Below are positions 25,401-37,800 of a stretch of 64,000 bases of DNA, piece after piece. Within the stretch, counting starts at the first letter, position 1, and each line of letters starts with the position of its first letter. The notes under the pieces are model-generated. The model was not told the DNA's origin, did no database searches, and was given only the letters and a program-made list of their open reading frames with translations. The translations under genes and the position numbers were made by a program. This stretch comes from Pterobdella sp. o SKG-2022 (lineage: Eukaryota; Annelida; Clitellata; Hirudinida; Piscicolidae), in the NCBI GenBank assembly GCA_964035795.1, contig OZ038321.1, positions 18,665,209 to 18,729,208 on the forward strand, in the 5' to 3' direction.

Positions 25401-26731
25401 GGGTTTTTTCTTTGTTGAAACTAGTGAGTATGGTGTTATTGATTTGATGTAGAGCTGTGGTGATGGAGTGTGCAGCTCTGAATCCGTGTTGGTGTGTTGG
25501 GAGGGTTATATTAGTGGTGATGTGTGGGAGGATGATTTTTTCTAGAGTTTTTGCTATGGGAGAGAGTAGGGCTATTGGTTTGTATGAGGAGGGGAGAAAA
25601 GGGTTTTTGTTGGGTTTGGCGATGGGGATGATTTTGGAGGTTTCCCATATTTGGGGTATGGTGTTTGTGTTGATTGTGATGTTGTAGAGGCTGGTTAGTT
25701 GTTTGATGGCTATTGGTCCTAGGTGTTTGATGTTGATATTGTCTGGTCTTGAGGAGTTGTTATTTTTAGATTGTTTTATTGCGTGGATGGTTTCTGATTC
25801 AGTGATTGTTATTGGGGTAGGTGTGAGTGATTTGGTTAGTTTATTTATTATTCTGTAAGTGGGTTTGGAGGAGTGTTTTGTGGTTGATATGGAATAATCT
25901 TTAAAAACGCTCAAGATCGGCTGGGTTAGTCTAAGGTAAAACATCTTTTGTAGAAAAAGTTTCCACAAAAAAATTATCATGGCAAAACCGGATAAATGTT
26001 CTTTTTGAAATTTATTTGCGATTCTGAAGTGCTTCTTCAAATCTTTCAGGAGAGGCCTCAGGTGGTGGCGATGGTGGCGAGGAACATGCTGGCTGGGGCG
26101 TTGGGCATCAAGAATAGCATATCGAAGGAGAAGCGGGAAAAAGAAAAGAATATCATTAAGGAAGCTAAAGGTGTTTTGATTGCTTTTATATTTTACGTAA
26201 AAATCCCAAATCAATGGCCCATTTTATAATAGTATTAATTATATAGCCCGACTGCTGTCAATCCCAATTACTGGGATCTGTACTGCAGTATAACCTAATT
26301 AGATTAATATATGATTATTATTGTTTATTACGGCTAATACGCATACTTTATATATCTGAAGTTGCTCAGTTTCGTTTTTAATTGTCTTCACAAAGTTGAG
26401 TTTTCATTTTTCTAAGTAATACTATTAACCTATTTTGTTTTATCTTCATTTTGAAAAAGTTTTCAATTTTGGCCATTCAGCATGAATCCAATTTTTCAGC
26501 ACCTTTTGTTCCATATATCATATATTAATTATTAATTATGTATACCATCATGCATAATAATAATGTTTGGAGCAGCGCTCTGAAATTTAATGATTACGCA
26601 ACCGAACCACAGTTTTGGGTGTTTATCTGATTTAATTAGTATTTCATGGTAAACAATAGTTTAACTTGATTGCAGAAAAAAAGAAGTCAGTACAAAAGAT
26701 GAGAACTGATGCTTGGGAGGGAAAGTTTTGA
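19433..26731 (+). CDS. R3HCC1L-like: R3H and coiled-coil domain protein (R3HCC1/R3HCC1L family)
   Basis: Exons: 19433-19536, 19606-about 19767, 19896-19984, 20135-20582, 20951-21091, 21522-21972, 22204-22288, 22868-22949, 23217-23287, 23515-23624, 26050-26170, 26676-26731 (TGA); about 639 residues. The N terminus carries an R3H domain (LPALSPRLRYLTHQ, then SFSVGSKEQRRTIIS), which binds single-stranded nucleic acid in other proteins. After a low-complexity Asn/Ser/Lys middle comes the family's RRM-like C-terminal block: LLEIYDFPKELKTEDLVMAF, KGFEVKWVDDTHAVAVFSNS, then ALGIKN and the closing DAWEGKF. The exact cellular role is unknown. The exon 2-3 junction keeps frame only with a GC donor (AAAG|GC at 19768); the nearest GT comes after an in-frame TGA. 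The 2.4-kb intron before the ERPQVVAM exon contains a Jockey-like LINE in antisense. Confidence 0.88.
21165..21350. repeat. Foldback (MITE-like) element, intron of R3HCC1L-like gene
   Basis: Arms at about 21170-21230 and 21279-21345 are imperfect inverted repeats. The arm sequence (..acatttatt.agcaaaa..cagcta..aatttt..) aligns with the 231-443 element, so both belong to one family; this copy is older. Confidence 0.75.
24043..25888 (-). mobile_element. 5'-truncated Jockey-like LINE with reverse transcriptase
   Basis: Minus-strand insertion in an intron of the R3HCC1L-like gene. It is bounded by a 13-14 base target-site duplication (atggaataatctt at 24029 and 25889) and ends in a poly-A tail (poly-T at 24040-24049). 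The frame starts inside the RT domain (about 25887) and keeps the SRPDNINIK, DMTKAFETFNIHQLIHKIH and LITYADDITITSS motifs; YADD is the catalytic site. A C-terminal part (ALRAITGCTLDTNIQHHHSE) follows. Frameshifts near 24897 and 24815 break the frame, so the copy is dead but young. The sense strand is strikingly A/C-rich and G-poor, unlike the host. The 3' UTR (about 24050-24140) is comparatively GC-rich. A second fragment lies at 38.3 kb. Confidence 0.92.
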
Positions 26732-27282
26732 CCCTTGTGTTCAGTTTTTTTATTTCATTTTTTTGGTTTCAATGATTTTGTGGGGACGAATTATTTCATT
26801 ATGCTTTATTTCAAAAAATAGATTGAGTTTGTTATAGTATAATTAAAAAATTTTATGATACTTTAGTTGGTTATAAATTTACTTTTTATCAAGTGTGATA
26901 TCTTTAAAAATCTTTCAACTTCAAACTTACACATATGGAATACCCCATTTTAAGTTCGGCATGTCTAATCAAATCGCTTATTCACAAAATTTCAAGTGCC
27001 TACAACATTATCCTCAATTCTAGGCCCTCTTTTTCTCCAAGATTCTCTATTCAAGCGCAATTTATTTTTTTTCAGAAATTATTTATTCTCTCATCGATAA
27101 TTAGTTTTTATAAATAAATCGTTTTTAGTTTTTTGGATATTTTACTTATTCATTGCTGTTTTTTACATATACACGATACAATATAGAATTAGGTTATGTA
27201 TTCGAGTAAACTTCAAAAATTGCTATATTTATTTTATTATCAAGCATGTTTTACCTGCTCAACTAATTATAAATGATATTAT

Positions 27283-27623
27283 ATATGCTTCTGTCTGATC
27301 ACGTCGGAGATTTTTGGCAGTGCTTTACTCGGGACTGCCAAAAATCTTCGATGTGATCAGACAGAGACGTTTGAGGTTTGCTGGACACTGCTTCAGAAGG
27401 AGCGACGAAGTTATTGCAGATTTAGTACACTGGGAACCAAGACATGGTGGTGTCAGTAGAGGAAGACCGACAATGACATTTGTTGACAGACTGGCTAGAG
27501 ACTGTGGCACGGAAAAGGAAGATCTGGCTGGAGCAATGAGAGACAGGATTCTTTGGGCTGGCGTGGTGGCGGCTACTATTTCTCGACATAATAGTATGCC
27601 GCCTTAAGTAAGTAATATGCTTC
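27283..27623 (+). mobile_element. 3' end of an RTE/CFDP2-type LINE with 5' inversion
   Basis: A 97-codon frame (27314-27607) reads IRQRRLRFAGHCFRRSDEV, then HGGVSRGRPTMTFVDRLARD, the C-terminal region common to a LINE group often mis-annotated as craniofacial development protein 2-like. The element ends in a TAAGTAAGTAA tail. Its first bases are inverted: 27291-27320 is the reverse complement (28 of 30) of 27335-27364. A 9-base repeat atatgcttc flanks the unit (27283 and 27615), fitting a target-site duplication. The frame is intact over its length, so insertion is fairly recent. Confidence 0.85.
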
Positions 27624-28319
27624 ATAAATTGAATGGTATGTTAGTGCTACGAGGTTAAAGATCACTGAGGCAGTTACAATGCCAACAATAGTATTCCCAT
27701 ACTATAGAATGAGTTAGATGCATGAAGGGAAGAAAAAAAGCTAAAAATTTAGCATTAAAATAAGTTTGGGTAATAAAAAGTCGAAAACTTAGTCTTGTTT
27801 ATTGATGTATTTAGGTTCTAAAAAATTAAAAAGTTGACTGAGCTCCAGGAAAAGAATCTGCTACTATGCTACCTACCGAGGTGTAAAGCTTTTGAAGTAT
27901 TGTGTATAGGTGAAAAGGTTAAGAACGTTAGTGAAAGTTTACTGAATGATTTTTGGTTTTATACCGCACTGAACTCTATTTTTATTCTCAAGAATATGCA
28001 AAAAAGCTAACTTAAGAAGGATAGAAAGCTTTTTATTGTTTTTTGATTGGAAAAAGCCTTCGATCGGTGTCAAAGCAAGTGATTAAATAAGTGATGAGAG
28101 AAAAGATGGTCTAAACAAAGCTGGTTTAAGAAGTAACGTACAAAAAAAGCAAAAACGTGGGTTCAGTCTGGAGGTGGACACTAGAACAAATTTGATGTTG
28201 GTGTAGGTGTCAACCAAGGGTTGGCTCTCTCACTGTTCATTGTCAAATAAATGAATAAAATATTGGTTTTTGTTTATATTCAACCAATGCAAACTTATTA
28301 AAATCTTTTGGATATCACA

Positions 28320-28960
28320 CCCTCAAACAGTTCATTAGGGGCAAGTCAATTAGATTTGGCTATAATTTTGGGCATTGCACGGATTTTCAGGCTATTGTTA
28401 TAATTTTGATATGTGTTGTAGTAAAAACTGTTCAGATCAACGGAAAGATCTACAACAAGGATCTAAAGTTGTTTTGAAGATGTTTGATGCGGTAGGAAGA
28501 CCTCATCACACACAATATTTTTTGGCAACTTTTTCACAAGTTGTCCATTATAGGTTTATTTTAAAAAGTGTTGGTTTTCAAGCAATAGAAACTATACGGT
28601 AAAAAGGTAAAAAAAATACCCTTTAACTGAAAAAAAACGAATAAGCAAAAAAGAGGCACTCACAGCCATAGTTTTGATACTAATGAAAAAATGCTAATTG
28701 TGAGGTTGCTAGATATTTCTGTGATAAATATTGGAGTTAATTATAATACAGTTGAAATTATATAAAAAGTACAGTGTTGAGTGAAAAAATTGAAATCAAA
28801 AGGTTTTATTCCACAACCTAATGTATTTAAAATATTTAGCTCAAACATGGGTGGAGTGGACAAGCACAATTGGTAGGCAGGCAAAAATGCTAAAAATCCT
28901 TTTGATCAATATTCAAAAAAATACTAGACATAGAAGTAATAAAAACCCATTTCTTCTATA
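28320..28960 (+). pseudogene. piggyBac-type transposase remnant
   Basis: Plus-strand frames, broken by shifts and stops, keep the C-terminal order of piggyBac/PGBD transposases. IRGKSIRFGYNFGHCTDF (about 28330) matches the R.KPirfG.K block. QGSKVVLKMF and the HHTQYFLATFSQVVHY region (28465-28550) match the Asp-containing HYFDNFFTS block, but the catalytic Asp/Asn there are replaced. GFQAIETIR and, further on, PQPNVFKIFSSNMGGVDKHN (28810-28875) match the MGGVD block. The N-terminal part and terminal repeats were not found. Confidence 0.78.
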
Positions 28961-29017
28961 ATTTGACAAACAAGAAAAATGACACGCAAGCTCAATAATG
29001 GATCTACTTACACTCAA

Positions 29018-29641
29018 AATAATAATAACGTGAACAACTTATATAGCGCCTTTGTGCATCGGTCAGAGGCGCTCTGCTATGAACTGTTTATAGAAGTAAG
29101 TTTTCAAAAAAAAATAGGATAAGGAGAAGATTTGAGATTTGGAAGAAGAGAGTTTCGGAGAAATAGACTAGAAAAAGAAAAAGCAGTTTTAGTGTAGGAA
29201 TGAGAAGGAGAGATAATGACGAGCTGAGAGCGGGTAGAGGACAGTAAGCCAGCATGTTTAAATAGTAGTAAAAGTTTAGAAAAACAGGAAAGTGAAGTGA
29301 AATAAGAAATTTTATGCATGAAGAACAGGTTTTGAAGAAATAGCTAAGGTGAAGAGAAAGCCAGTGAAGACCAATAAAAGATGAAAAGATATGAGAAAAT
29401 TTAGAAGTATGAAACATCAGGCGTGTAGCAGAGTTGAAGGCTTCAGTGAGAGGATAAATTTAAGAAGATTATAGTATAAAGAGTGGCAGTAATCAAAACG
29501 GGAGAGAATAAGAGCAGACAAGAATCTTAAAAGAGGCATCATCGAGATAAGAAGAAATCTGTCTGATGCGACGTAGGTAGTAAAAACGAGAAGAAAACGG
29601 AGAGAATTTGATGCTAAGTTAAAAACTCTGCAATTAGGCAA
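29018..29641 (-). mobile_element. L2/CR1-like LINE 3' end
   Basis: On the minus strand LSALILSRFDYCHSLYYNLL matches the conserved SR.DYCNSLLY block near the end of L2/CR1 reverse transcriptases. Further frames (GLHWLSLHLS) match the LHWLP block. The element closes with the L2-type 3' end, seen in reverse at 29018-29060: a GCGCTATATAAG motif followed by ATT repeats. Several frameshifts; inactive. Confidence 0.85.
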
Positions 29642-29935
29642 CAGAAAATTAAAAGGTACAGTTGTTCAAGCTCTTTAGATGTTCTTAACGATGTTCATTT
29701 CGATCTTCATGAAAAAAGTACAACAACTAAAAATGAACAAAGAATATGCCGAAACAAGCCATGCACCGCTAGACCACTGATATTTTTCGGTTACTTTGTT
29801 CGTAGTTTTTTTTTATTCAAATCATAATTTTGAATAGGAATGAGAATTTTCATTTTTGAAGACTTTGATGAGCTTTTCTCTGATTATATCAGAAATTTCG
29901 TTTTCTAATATTTGAATTTGACTATCTTGCAATAA

Positions 29936-29997
29936 TACTTGACTCGGAGCGCTGCAGTTGTTCCTTAGCGCTATATAAATAATTGTTATTATGAATA
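29936..29997 (+). mobile_element. L2-like LINE 3' tail fragment
   Basis: The sequence ttagcgctatataaataatt followed by gttattat repeats the L2/CR1-type 3' end seen at 29018-29060, here on the plus strand and without coding sequence. Confidence 0.65.
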
Positions 29998-29999
29998 AA

Positions 30000-31780
30000 A
30001 TAAAAGTTGAAAATAATTAATTATTTTTAAGTAAACTTTTTTTACAAACTTTAAAAAAACTTTTTATTAAGTATAAAAAATATAAATTTTAAATAGTTTC
30101 AGATTTTAGATAAAATAAAATTACAAGTAATTAAAATCTTCAAACGAAACTTTTTAATGCTTAGATAGAAACAAAATTTTATTAAAATATTACTGCCATT
30201 AGCATTTCGGACACAAAAGGGTCAACTATTTTCATAAATTCTGTTATATACTCGAAACTTTTCATATTTTTACTTGAAATTAAAATGAGCAAAAATAATT
30301 TTTTTACATTATGAACATTTTATGAATGAATTAAAGTGAAGACCTTCAGTCGTTTTCTCACCATACATAACCTCATTCATAATTCTTCAAAAACTTTTGA
30401 GTGCTTCTGTAACAAATTTGTTTGCAAATTAGGGTTGTAAAAATTTCAATAAAAATAGTTGACTAAAAACACCCACATAAACGATTCATTTTCAATATAA
30501 AAGAAAGCAAATTTTTAAAAGATTTACAAAAATTTTTGGCAATTATATTTTTATTTTTATGTATTTTACAAGAATATAAATATATGAAATAAAATTATAC
30601 CAGTAAAACTTCAAATTATGAAGAGTTATAAAAACACATTTAGAAAAAATTTTTATTTAGTTAAAATTTTCAACAATTAAAATCTTGTCAGAATACATTT
30701 GGAATAATGGTAAAACTCAAGTTTACAAAAAAACATACGAGTCTCTAAAAAACTATAAAATAAAACAAAATAAAATGAAATTTTAGATTTAATATATTTT
30801 ATATTAGGTTTTAAATAACGTTTAAATTTATTTTTAAATAAAACCATAAATTCAAAACAACGTAAAATTTAACTTAAAAATCATTATAAAGTACAACATA
30901 GAAAGTTATTTTTAAACTTTAAAGTGTCCGGGTTCGCAAATGTGTCGTGACTGAATACGGGAAAACACGCATGCCGAGCAAGGTCATTTTTTTTAATTAA
31001 CAATCTTTTTGACTACATTCTTCATATTCATTACTTTTTTTCTGCATACTACTGCTTAAAGGTTGCTTCTTATTCCCAGTACTTCTGTTTTCACTAACGT
31101 GATGAATTTCAGATAGATAAGTTAAAAATTTTAAATCAGATTTTTAAAAACTAATTGCTCTAAATTTTTTTGCTTAAGTGTATGCATTTTCTTTTTGATA
31201 TGATCCATCTACTCACTACCTATTCTATTTTCCAGCTTGTTGAAACCGATTTTACATGCAAAAGAATCAAACTAACTTTTTAAAATTATACCCATGCTTA
31301 TAAAATTTTTCTTCAAGTTTTCTTTTAATGCCGTTTTGTACCATTTTGCTCCAAAAGCAAATTAAGATACCTATTTTCTGAAATGATAACTTTAAAAACT
31401 GAATATTCTGAATACCTATTTCATTTTTTCCATGAAAAAGCTCTGCACTTTTATGTATTATAAACTTTTATGTATGAAAATTTGGTTACGTTTATTCAAA
31501 TTTTTAATTTCATAAATGTTCCGATTCTTATGATTCAAATTTCTACTTTTAATTAATTGAATTTTAATAATATTTAAAGTATAAAACCTTGAATTTTAAA
31601 ACAATCAAATTAATATTACAAAATTTTCTGTATTTTTAAATTTTTTCATGATACTATGAAAAAAATATAGTTTTAGATATTCATTAAATCATATGAGAGT
31701 CACATTAGTTAGCAATATATAGTACTCTAAGTCTACAATTGAAAATTTTATTTTGTCCAAAGGCATCAAGTTTTTAAAGT
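30000..31780. other. AT-rich intergenic stretch before the OATP gene
   Basis: No coding pattern or repeat recognised. A short GC-richer piece at about 30925-30985 (gtgtccgggttcgcaaatgtg) stands out but has no cloverleaf. The OATP promoter and any non-coding first exon should lie at its right end. Confidence 0.45.
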
Positions 31781-31816
31781 TATCATTTGATCCTATTTCA
31801 CAGGTTGATATTAAAA

Positions 31817-34800
31817 ATGTCAAAAGAAGATATTAATTTAGATCATTTATTATCAAAAAAGCCTGAAAATTTAAGCAATAACAATGAAAAATATGCCAAT
31901 TTAAATAACAAGCCCAGCACTGATGAAGATAAAATAAATAATCTGCTTCCATATGGATTTTTGTCCTGGAAACCATCTTTTCTTCAATGGCTAAACAAAA
32001 TTGGGTTCATTGTCTTCTTCATCAGCATAGCACACTGCTTACAAAATGCAACTAATGGTTGGTTACTTTTCAATGCACTTCTTTAGTATATTATTTTTCA
32101 TACTAGGCTATTCAATTCCTATTTTTTGGGTTTTTTTTATTCATTTTTTTTATCAAGTTTGCTTTTCAATGAGACAAGTATTATTTTTTTTTTACTTTTT
32201 TGATTTTCTAGTGTAAATTTATGTTGTTAAATGTCATTTAAAACTGACAACATTCATTTACATAAAATAACTCTTCAGAACTATTATAAATTATGTTAAT
32301 TTGAGTTCTTGTAAAAATAGTTTAAATATGTAATAAAAACAAATTTAATTAAGTGTAAGTAAGTAATCAACTGCTTTAGAATTTTTCATGATTAAGATAA
32401 TGGGCTTCACATGACACTTTATACCACCAGGTATTTTGGGAGTGACAATATCAACACTCGAGAGAAGATTTAGTTTCACATCATTTCAAAGTTCTTTAAT
32501 TGCCAGTTTCTATGAAGTAGGACAAGTGCCTGCTGTCATCTTTGTTATGTTCTATGGACATAAGTAAGATTTTTATAGTTTTTGTAGCTATATTGTACAT
32601 TTTCATTTTTTAGACTTTGACACTTTCTTTTGAATATTTGTTAAAACTTTGTTGATACCTCACTTGATGTTCAAACAGCTCTTATATTTGTTCAATTGAT
32701 TTTGATAAAGATCTATATGGACATACATTTTCTTGTAACGAAAAACATCCAATAAGAGGAATTTTTAATAAATTTATTGAGAATCGGAAGCTATAATTTT
32801 CAATAAGTTTAGCCTTATCATGAAACGTTAGCGAAAATTATAGCTTACATTATCAAGTGATCACTTGATAATGTAAGCTAGCCTTACGAAAAGCTTCGTG
32901 TCGTTTAATAAATACTTTTTTTTTGTTCTTACTTTTATGAAGTTATAATTATGACATATGTTGTACTTATGAAACATTAAATGTTCAAATAGCAGTCATT
33001 CACCCAAATAGTATTATGCTGATTATACAAGAGGCAGTTTTGTAATTATGTTCATTTTATATTATTTTCTAGGTTTCTTATATAAGGTTTTATTGACTTT
33101 TTTTCCTTTAGCAAGAGTGGGATTTTTTGAAAAATTCATCTCAAAGTCAGTCTTTCCACTCAGCACTTAAGGGTGTATGCACAAACCACGTCTGGCTTTC
33201 TTTTTCATTCAATGCAAGTTTATCTCAAGTCTTTTCTGACCTACATAATTTATTGCGAGAAGCTTACTCCAACTTTCGTGTTTGGGAAATCCACCTGCAC
33301 AGGGCGGCACTACGTGTCTAAATCACTTCATTCTGCTGGAACAAAGAACAACATTAACATCTTAAATGACAAGCTTAGAAATAAGCGAGCCAGAATAAAC
33401 CTTATCATTAGTTCTGGTGTTCCATATCCAGCGAATCATGGCCATGTCGTTTCGTTTGAGGTGGTTGAATGCGGATACTGTTACAGCCCACTGCTGCATG
33501 CAACATAACGTTTTCACAATTGAATAGATACGGTCTTTGGTCAATAAAGAAAAATGGCGATTAGAAGGAAGAAAAAGATGCTTATAATAATTTTATGATG
33601 AAGGTTGGTTACTAGTCAGAACGAAGATAAATTAGAAAAACCTCAATAACACAATTTTACGGTAAAAAACACGAAGTCTTACTTAAGATTACCATACATT
33701 ATCACTTACTGTATGTTTTGTACATTATTTTCTTTCATAGAACTTAATCTTTGTTTTTGTACAGTTGATTTATGAAATTGTCTCTCATTTGATTGATTGT
33801 GGTATCTGTCATTTTATATAACATTTTACGCTCTGTTCAAAAGTTCTCTTTCAAAACTGTATACTTCACATAATAATGTGAGCTTAAACTGGATAAGTTC
33901 ATTGTGAATCATTGTGTAATACTAATTTTTTAGATTATTTGTTAGATTCATTATAATGGCGTTTTATTAGGTAGGTGATGTTTTTTTTTATTATTGTTGT
34001 TTTTATTAATAATATTATCACTCGTTCAACGTATTGGTATATTTTATTTTATTAGGAAAGTTTTGTGCTATCAAGATGAATAGCCTGGATGACACAATAT
34101 TGTATTAAGGCAAATAATTTATAAAGTTTTTCTTAACATTGCCATAAATTATCAAGTGCTGTAAGTTTTTTGCGCTTTTTTGCTCTAATAAAAAATATTT
34201 TTTTTAAAATTGACTTGAGACATAATTTTCATTTGGTTGATATGGTATCTGTCATTTTCTGTATAACATTTTGAGGCTCTGTTCAAAAATTTCTTTTTGG
34301 AAACTGTTTGCATATGTGAGTTCAAGCCGGATAAGTTCATAGTAGAGCATTAATTTTTCAAAAATTTTACTACAAACTAGAAAATTTTCCAACACTTTAT
34401 CTAAAGCAAGAGATATACTTTTTGATAAGTTTAACCTTATAAGACGTGAGCAAAAAACTTTTAAAACTATACAATAGAGCATTGTATAACTAACATTCAT
34501 CATCGTCTGATCAAGTTTTCGAATATTCTTTCTAATGCTTCTTCCAGCTAACTCATTATATTGCTTGATAGAGTGCACAGACCAACATGGATGGGACTGG
34601 GGATGTTGATGGTATTATTTGGCTGTCTCATAATGGTCTTACCAAAGTTCATTGTACCAGCTTATGAGCCTGATTTCCAAGTGAGTTAGGATTATCATTC
34701 TCATTAAGTTTTAATTCAAATTGTTAGATTTTTCAAAGAATTTTTTACGTTTTTTCAATAAACATAGTGTTATATATATATAAATGATTTAAATGTTATT

Positions 34801-37800
34801 GCTAGATAGATTCCAAAATTTTACATTCGGATTTATCTCCCTTATACTGAGAGTGGCTGCATTTGACCTAATTCAAAAATATAGTTTACTTCTTCATTTT
34901 CTTTTATTTTCAGGTTATTAAACCTGAAGAATTTTATTAGAACAAATTTTAATAGTTTCCTACACTATTTTGCTCTTCAACTTAATCCTTCACCTACCAT
35001 TTTTAACTCATCTCTCCTCATTACATAACCATCAGCTTAGGCCAACGACTTTGACGTTTATTTTAATCCTAATGTATCTATTAAATATTCGCGACACATT
35101 GCTTTCATCATATCTCTTAAAGTTGTTCTCAGAATATCAACCTCGTTTTGTCCAAAACAAAATTTCAAGGGAAAAATACAAAGTAAAGTGATCGACTTTG
35201 TTAATCTCGCATGCATCTACATACTGCTTTGAAAGTTGAGGCGGCATGCTCGCGTCTTTTTTATGAATGATGCAAATTCTGTTAAAACAATTTAGAGTCG
35301 ATGTTTGAAACCTAAGACGCCCAATTTTAAGATATAGTCTACAGACCTCGACCCATTATTTGGGGCAGTTCATGTATTGAGAAACATACATTATTATTAG
35401 AGAAAAAGTAAGTAGTAAAATCCGCTGAAAAAGAGAAACGAAATTATTTAAATATTTTTAACAATTTATCTCCTTTTCTGTTGCTACTGTATCAGACTTC
35501 GAATACCGCATTTCAACTTATATATTTAAAAGCAAGTGCATTCCATGGGCAGGCTTGATCGATGGTGTCTGAAACCTTATAAGTTTACGACATTCTCGGT
35601 TTAAAACATCTTTTATAAGCGTCCATTCTAAGTGAAAAACGTTAAAAATGAAATTTTAAATGTTGTTGCTAAAAATAGTTACAAAAATATTACTTTCTGT
35701 TAAAATTTAAATATCAAAATTGATAAAAATAACCAAATTTAGCATTTTGAATCGGTTCACTGGCGTTTAAAACTATTGATTTTGAAGTCCAAAAAAAATA
35801 TTTTTTCAAAGAATTTTCTATTCATTCTAATGTTTTTTTGCGTGATAAAGGATTTCTATTTTAGAAAAACAATTTTAAATGGAGAAACATTAAAACGTCT
35901 GAAAAGCTAAACATACACAGAAATGTTTTTCAATGGTCACTACGTGCTCATTTTTGCATGTCTATGTCTATCAATCGAGATCAGGCATAGGCCAGCTTCT
36001 TGCTTTCATTGCAACTTTTTTGCTCCATCTTTGAAAAACATTTTAATACCTCAAATTTTGACTTTCAGAATTTAGTTTTTCTATAAGTTAGGTTTAGATA
36101 ATTTCAAATGACTTTCCATACTTGGGCAGTCATCATTAGGAATGTAACAATTAGGATATTCGCACGGAAAAGTTTTTATTTTGAACTTCATACTATTTTA
36201 TACAAGTACTTTAATGCTGATGACAACTTTGTTAGAGCTTTTGATCGAAATGCACATCCTAAGTTATTTTCCTTCTTCTAACTTGACCAGTGAAATGTCG
36301 ATGTTTTTTATACATATCCAAATTATAACAAACAGCACACTTGGAGATCTTTTTTTAATACTTCGGCAATTTGTATGCCTTCCAATCCACTATGGGCTAT
36401 TTATCTATAAATATAAAACCTATATTTAAATATTTATGACGAAAAAATAAAATCATTCAAACAAAAAGTTTCTTAAATATTACAGAAGACTTTAAACAAG
36501 GTGTTTTGTGAGCAAGCCTACCTTCCAGAACCATGCCCTCCCACCACTACCACCACACTGTCCAATGTTCGTTCTTAGTCGTATGTACCATTATTTTCTC
36601 ATCGAATTATTATTAAGCTATAAAAATCAATATAAATAAATTTTCAATCTCTTTGTTACTAATTTTTTAAAAATTGATCAAGTAAGCAACATATGTATGT
36701 AATGTATTTAAACTGTTCATTCGCTATCAAGTCTTATGCCCTCTGGCGCATTAAGACCAATGTCAATTATAGCTTCAATTTTTACTTTGTTCAAAAATGC
36801 ATGAGTAAACACTATCCGAGCAGGGCTACCTTCATCATATAAGTCATAGCTACCTTCCAAATTGTCTTAAACGAAGTAGTATCGCTTTTTGAGCGTGTTA
36901 TTGATAGTAAAATATTATATTAATCAAGTTCTTTTCGTTACCTAGTATTTAGATTGTTTAAATTTAAAATAAATCAAAATTAAAATGAATTTATGAATTA
37001 TTAATTAATTATTTTTTGAGTTTTTTTCGGCATGGATTGGTATAAGCTTAATTTTTAGTAATTAAACAACATTTTGTATAGCTTCAAATTATGAGAAATT
37101 AAAAAAAAACACGTTTATTCAAAAAAAAAATTAACTAAAAGTTGCAGTAACTTAAACCTTATCATAATTCATTTAAAAAATGTTTAGACAAAATTTCCAG
37201 ATTTATTTGTTTAAACCGGCATTGTTCAATGTAAATTGACAAAAATGTGTAAAATTCTATGCAGCATTGTATGTGAAACAAACTAACATTGACCTTCCAA
37301 TTAAACATCTTTCCACAAAATTTATGAATACTTTCAAGAAACCACCATTGAATTGTTTTTAAAAAGCAATTTTTCAATAAGAATTTTATCCTTTGCAGTA
37401 TTTAGTATTTTTCATCGTGGGTAGGACGTTGATAGGCATTGGGGCAACCCCCATACTGACAATCGGCATGACTTATATCAATGACTACACCGACATGCAT
37501 GGTTTTGCTTTATACTCAGGTAAATGTTTTCGCATTTATGTTTTAAATGCTTGAATGTTTGGTGTTGTTTTTTGGTTTTTATGTTTTTTGTGTAAACTTT
37601 GAAATTTGAACTTTTTATAAAAATGTGTTTTGTTCATCAAAAACTATATAAAGCTATGAAATATAACTAAACGTAAATCTATAAAATATAATCGTTTAGA
37701 ATGAAATTATTGTAGTAATCGATAATAACCTGTTTTATCTCAGTTTTATTTTCCATAGTTTATGTAATATGAGAAAGTGTAAGAAAATAGATCAGTGGTT

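Noticed and set aside
25457..25687. Plus-strand open frames inside 24.1-26.2 kb
   Set aside because: They are the complement of the Jockey-like LINE coding sequence.
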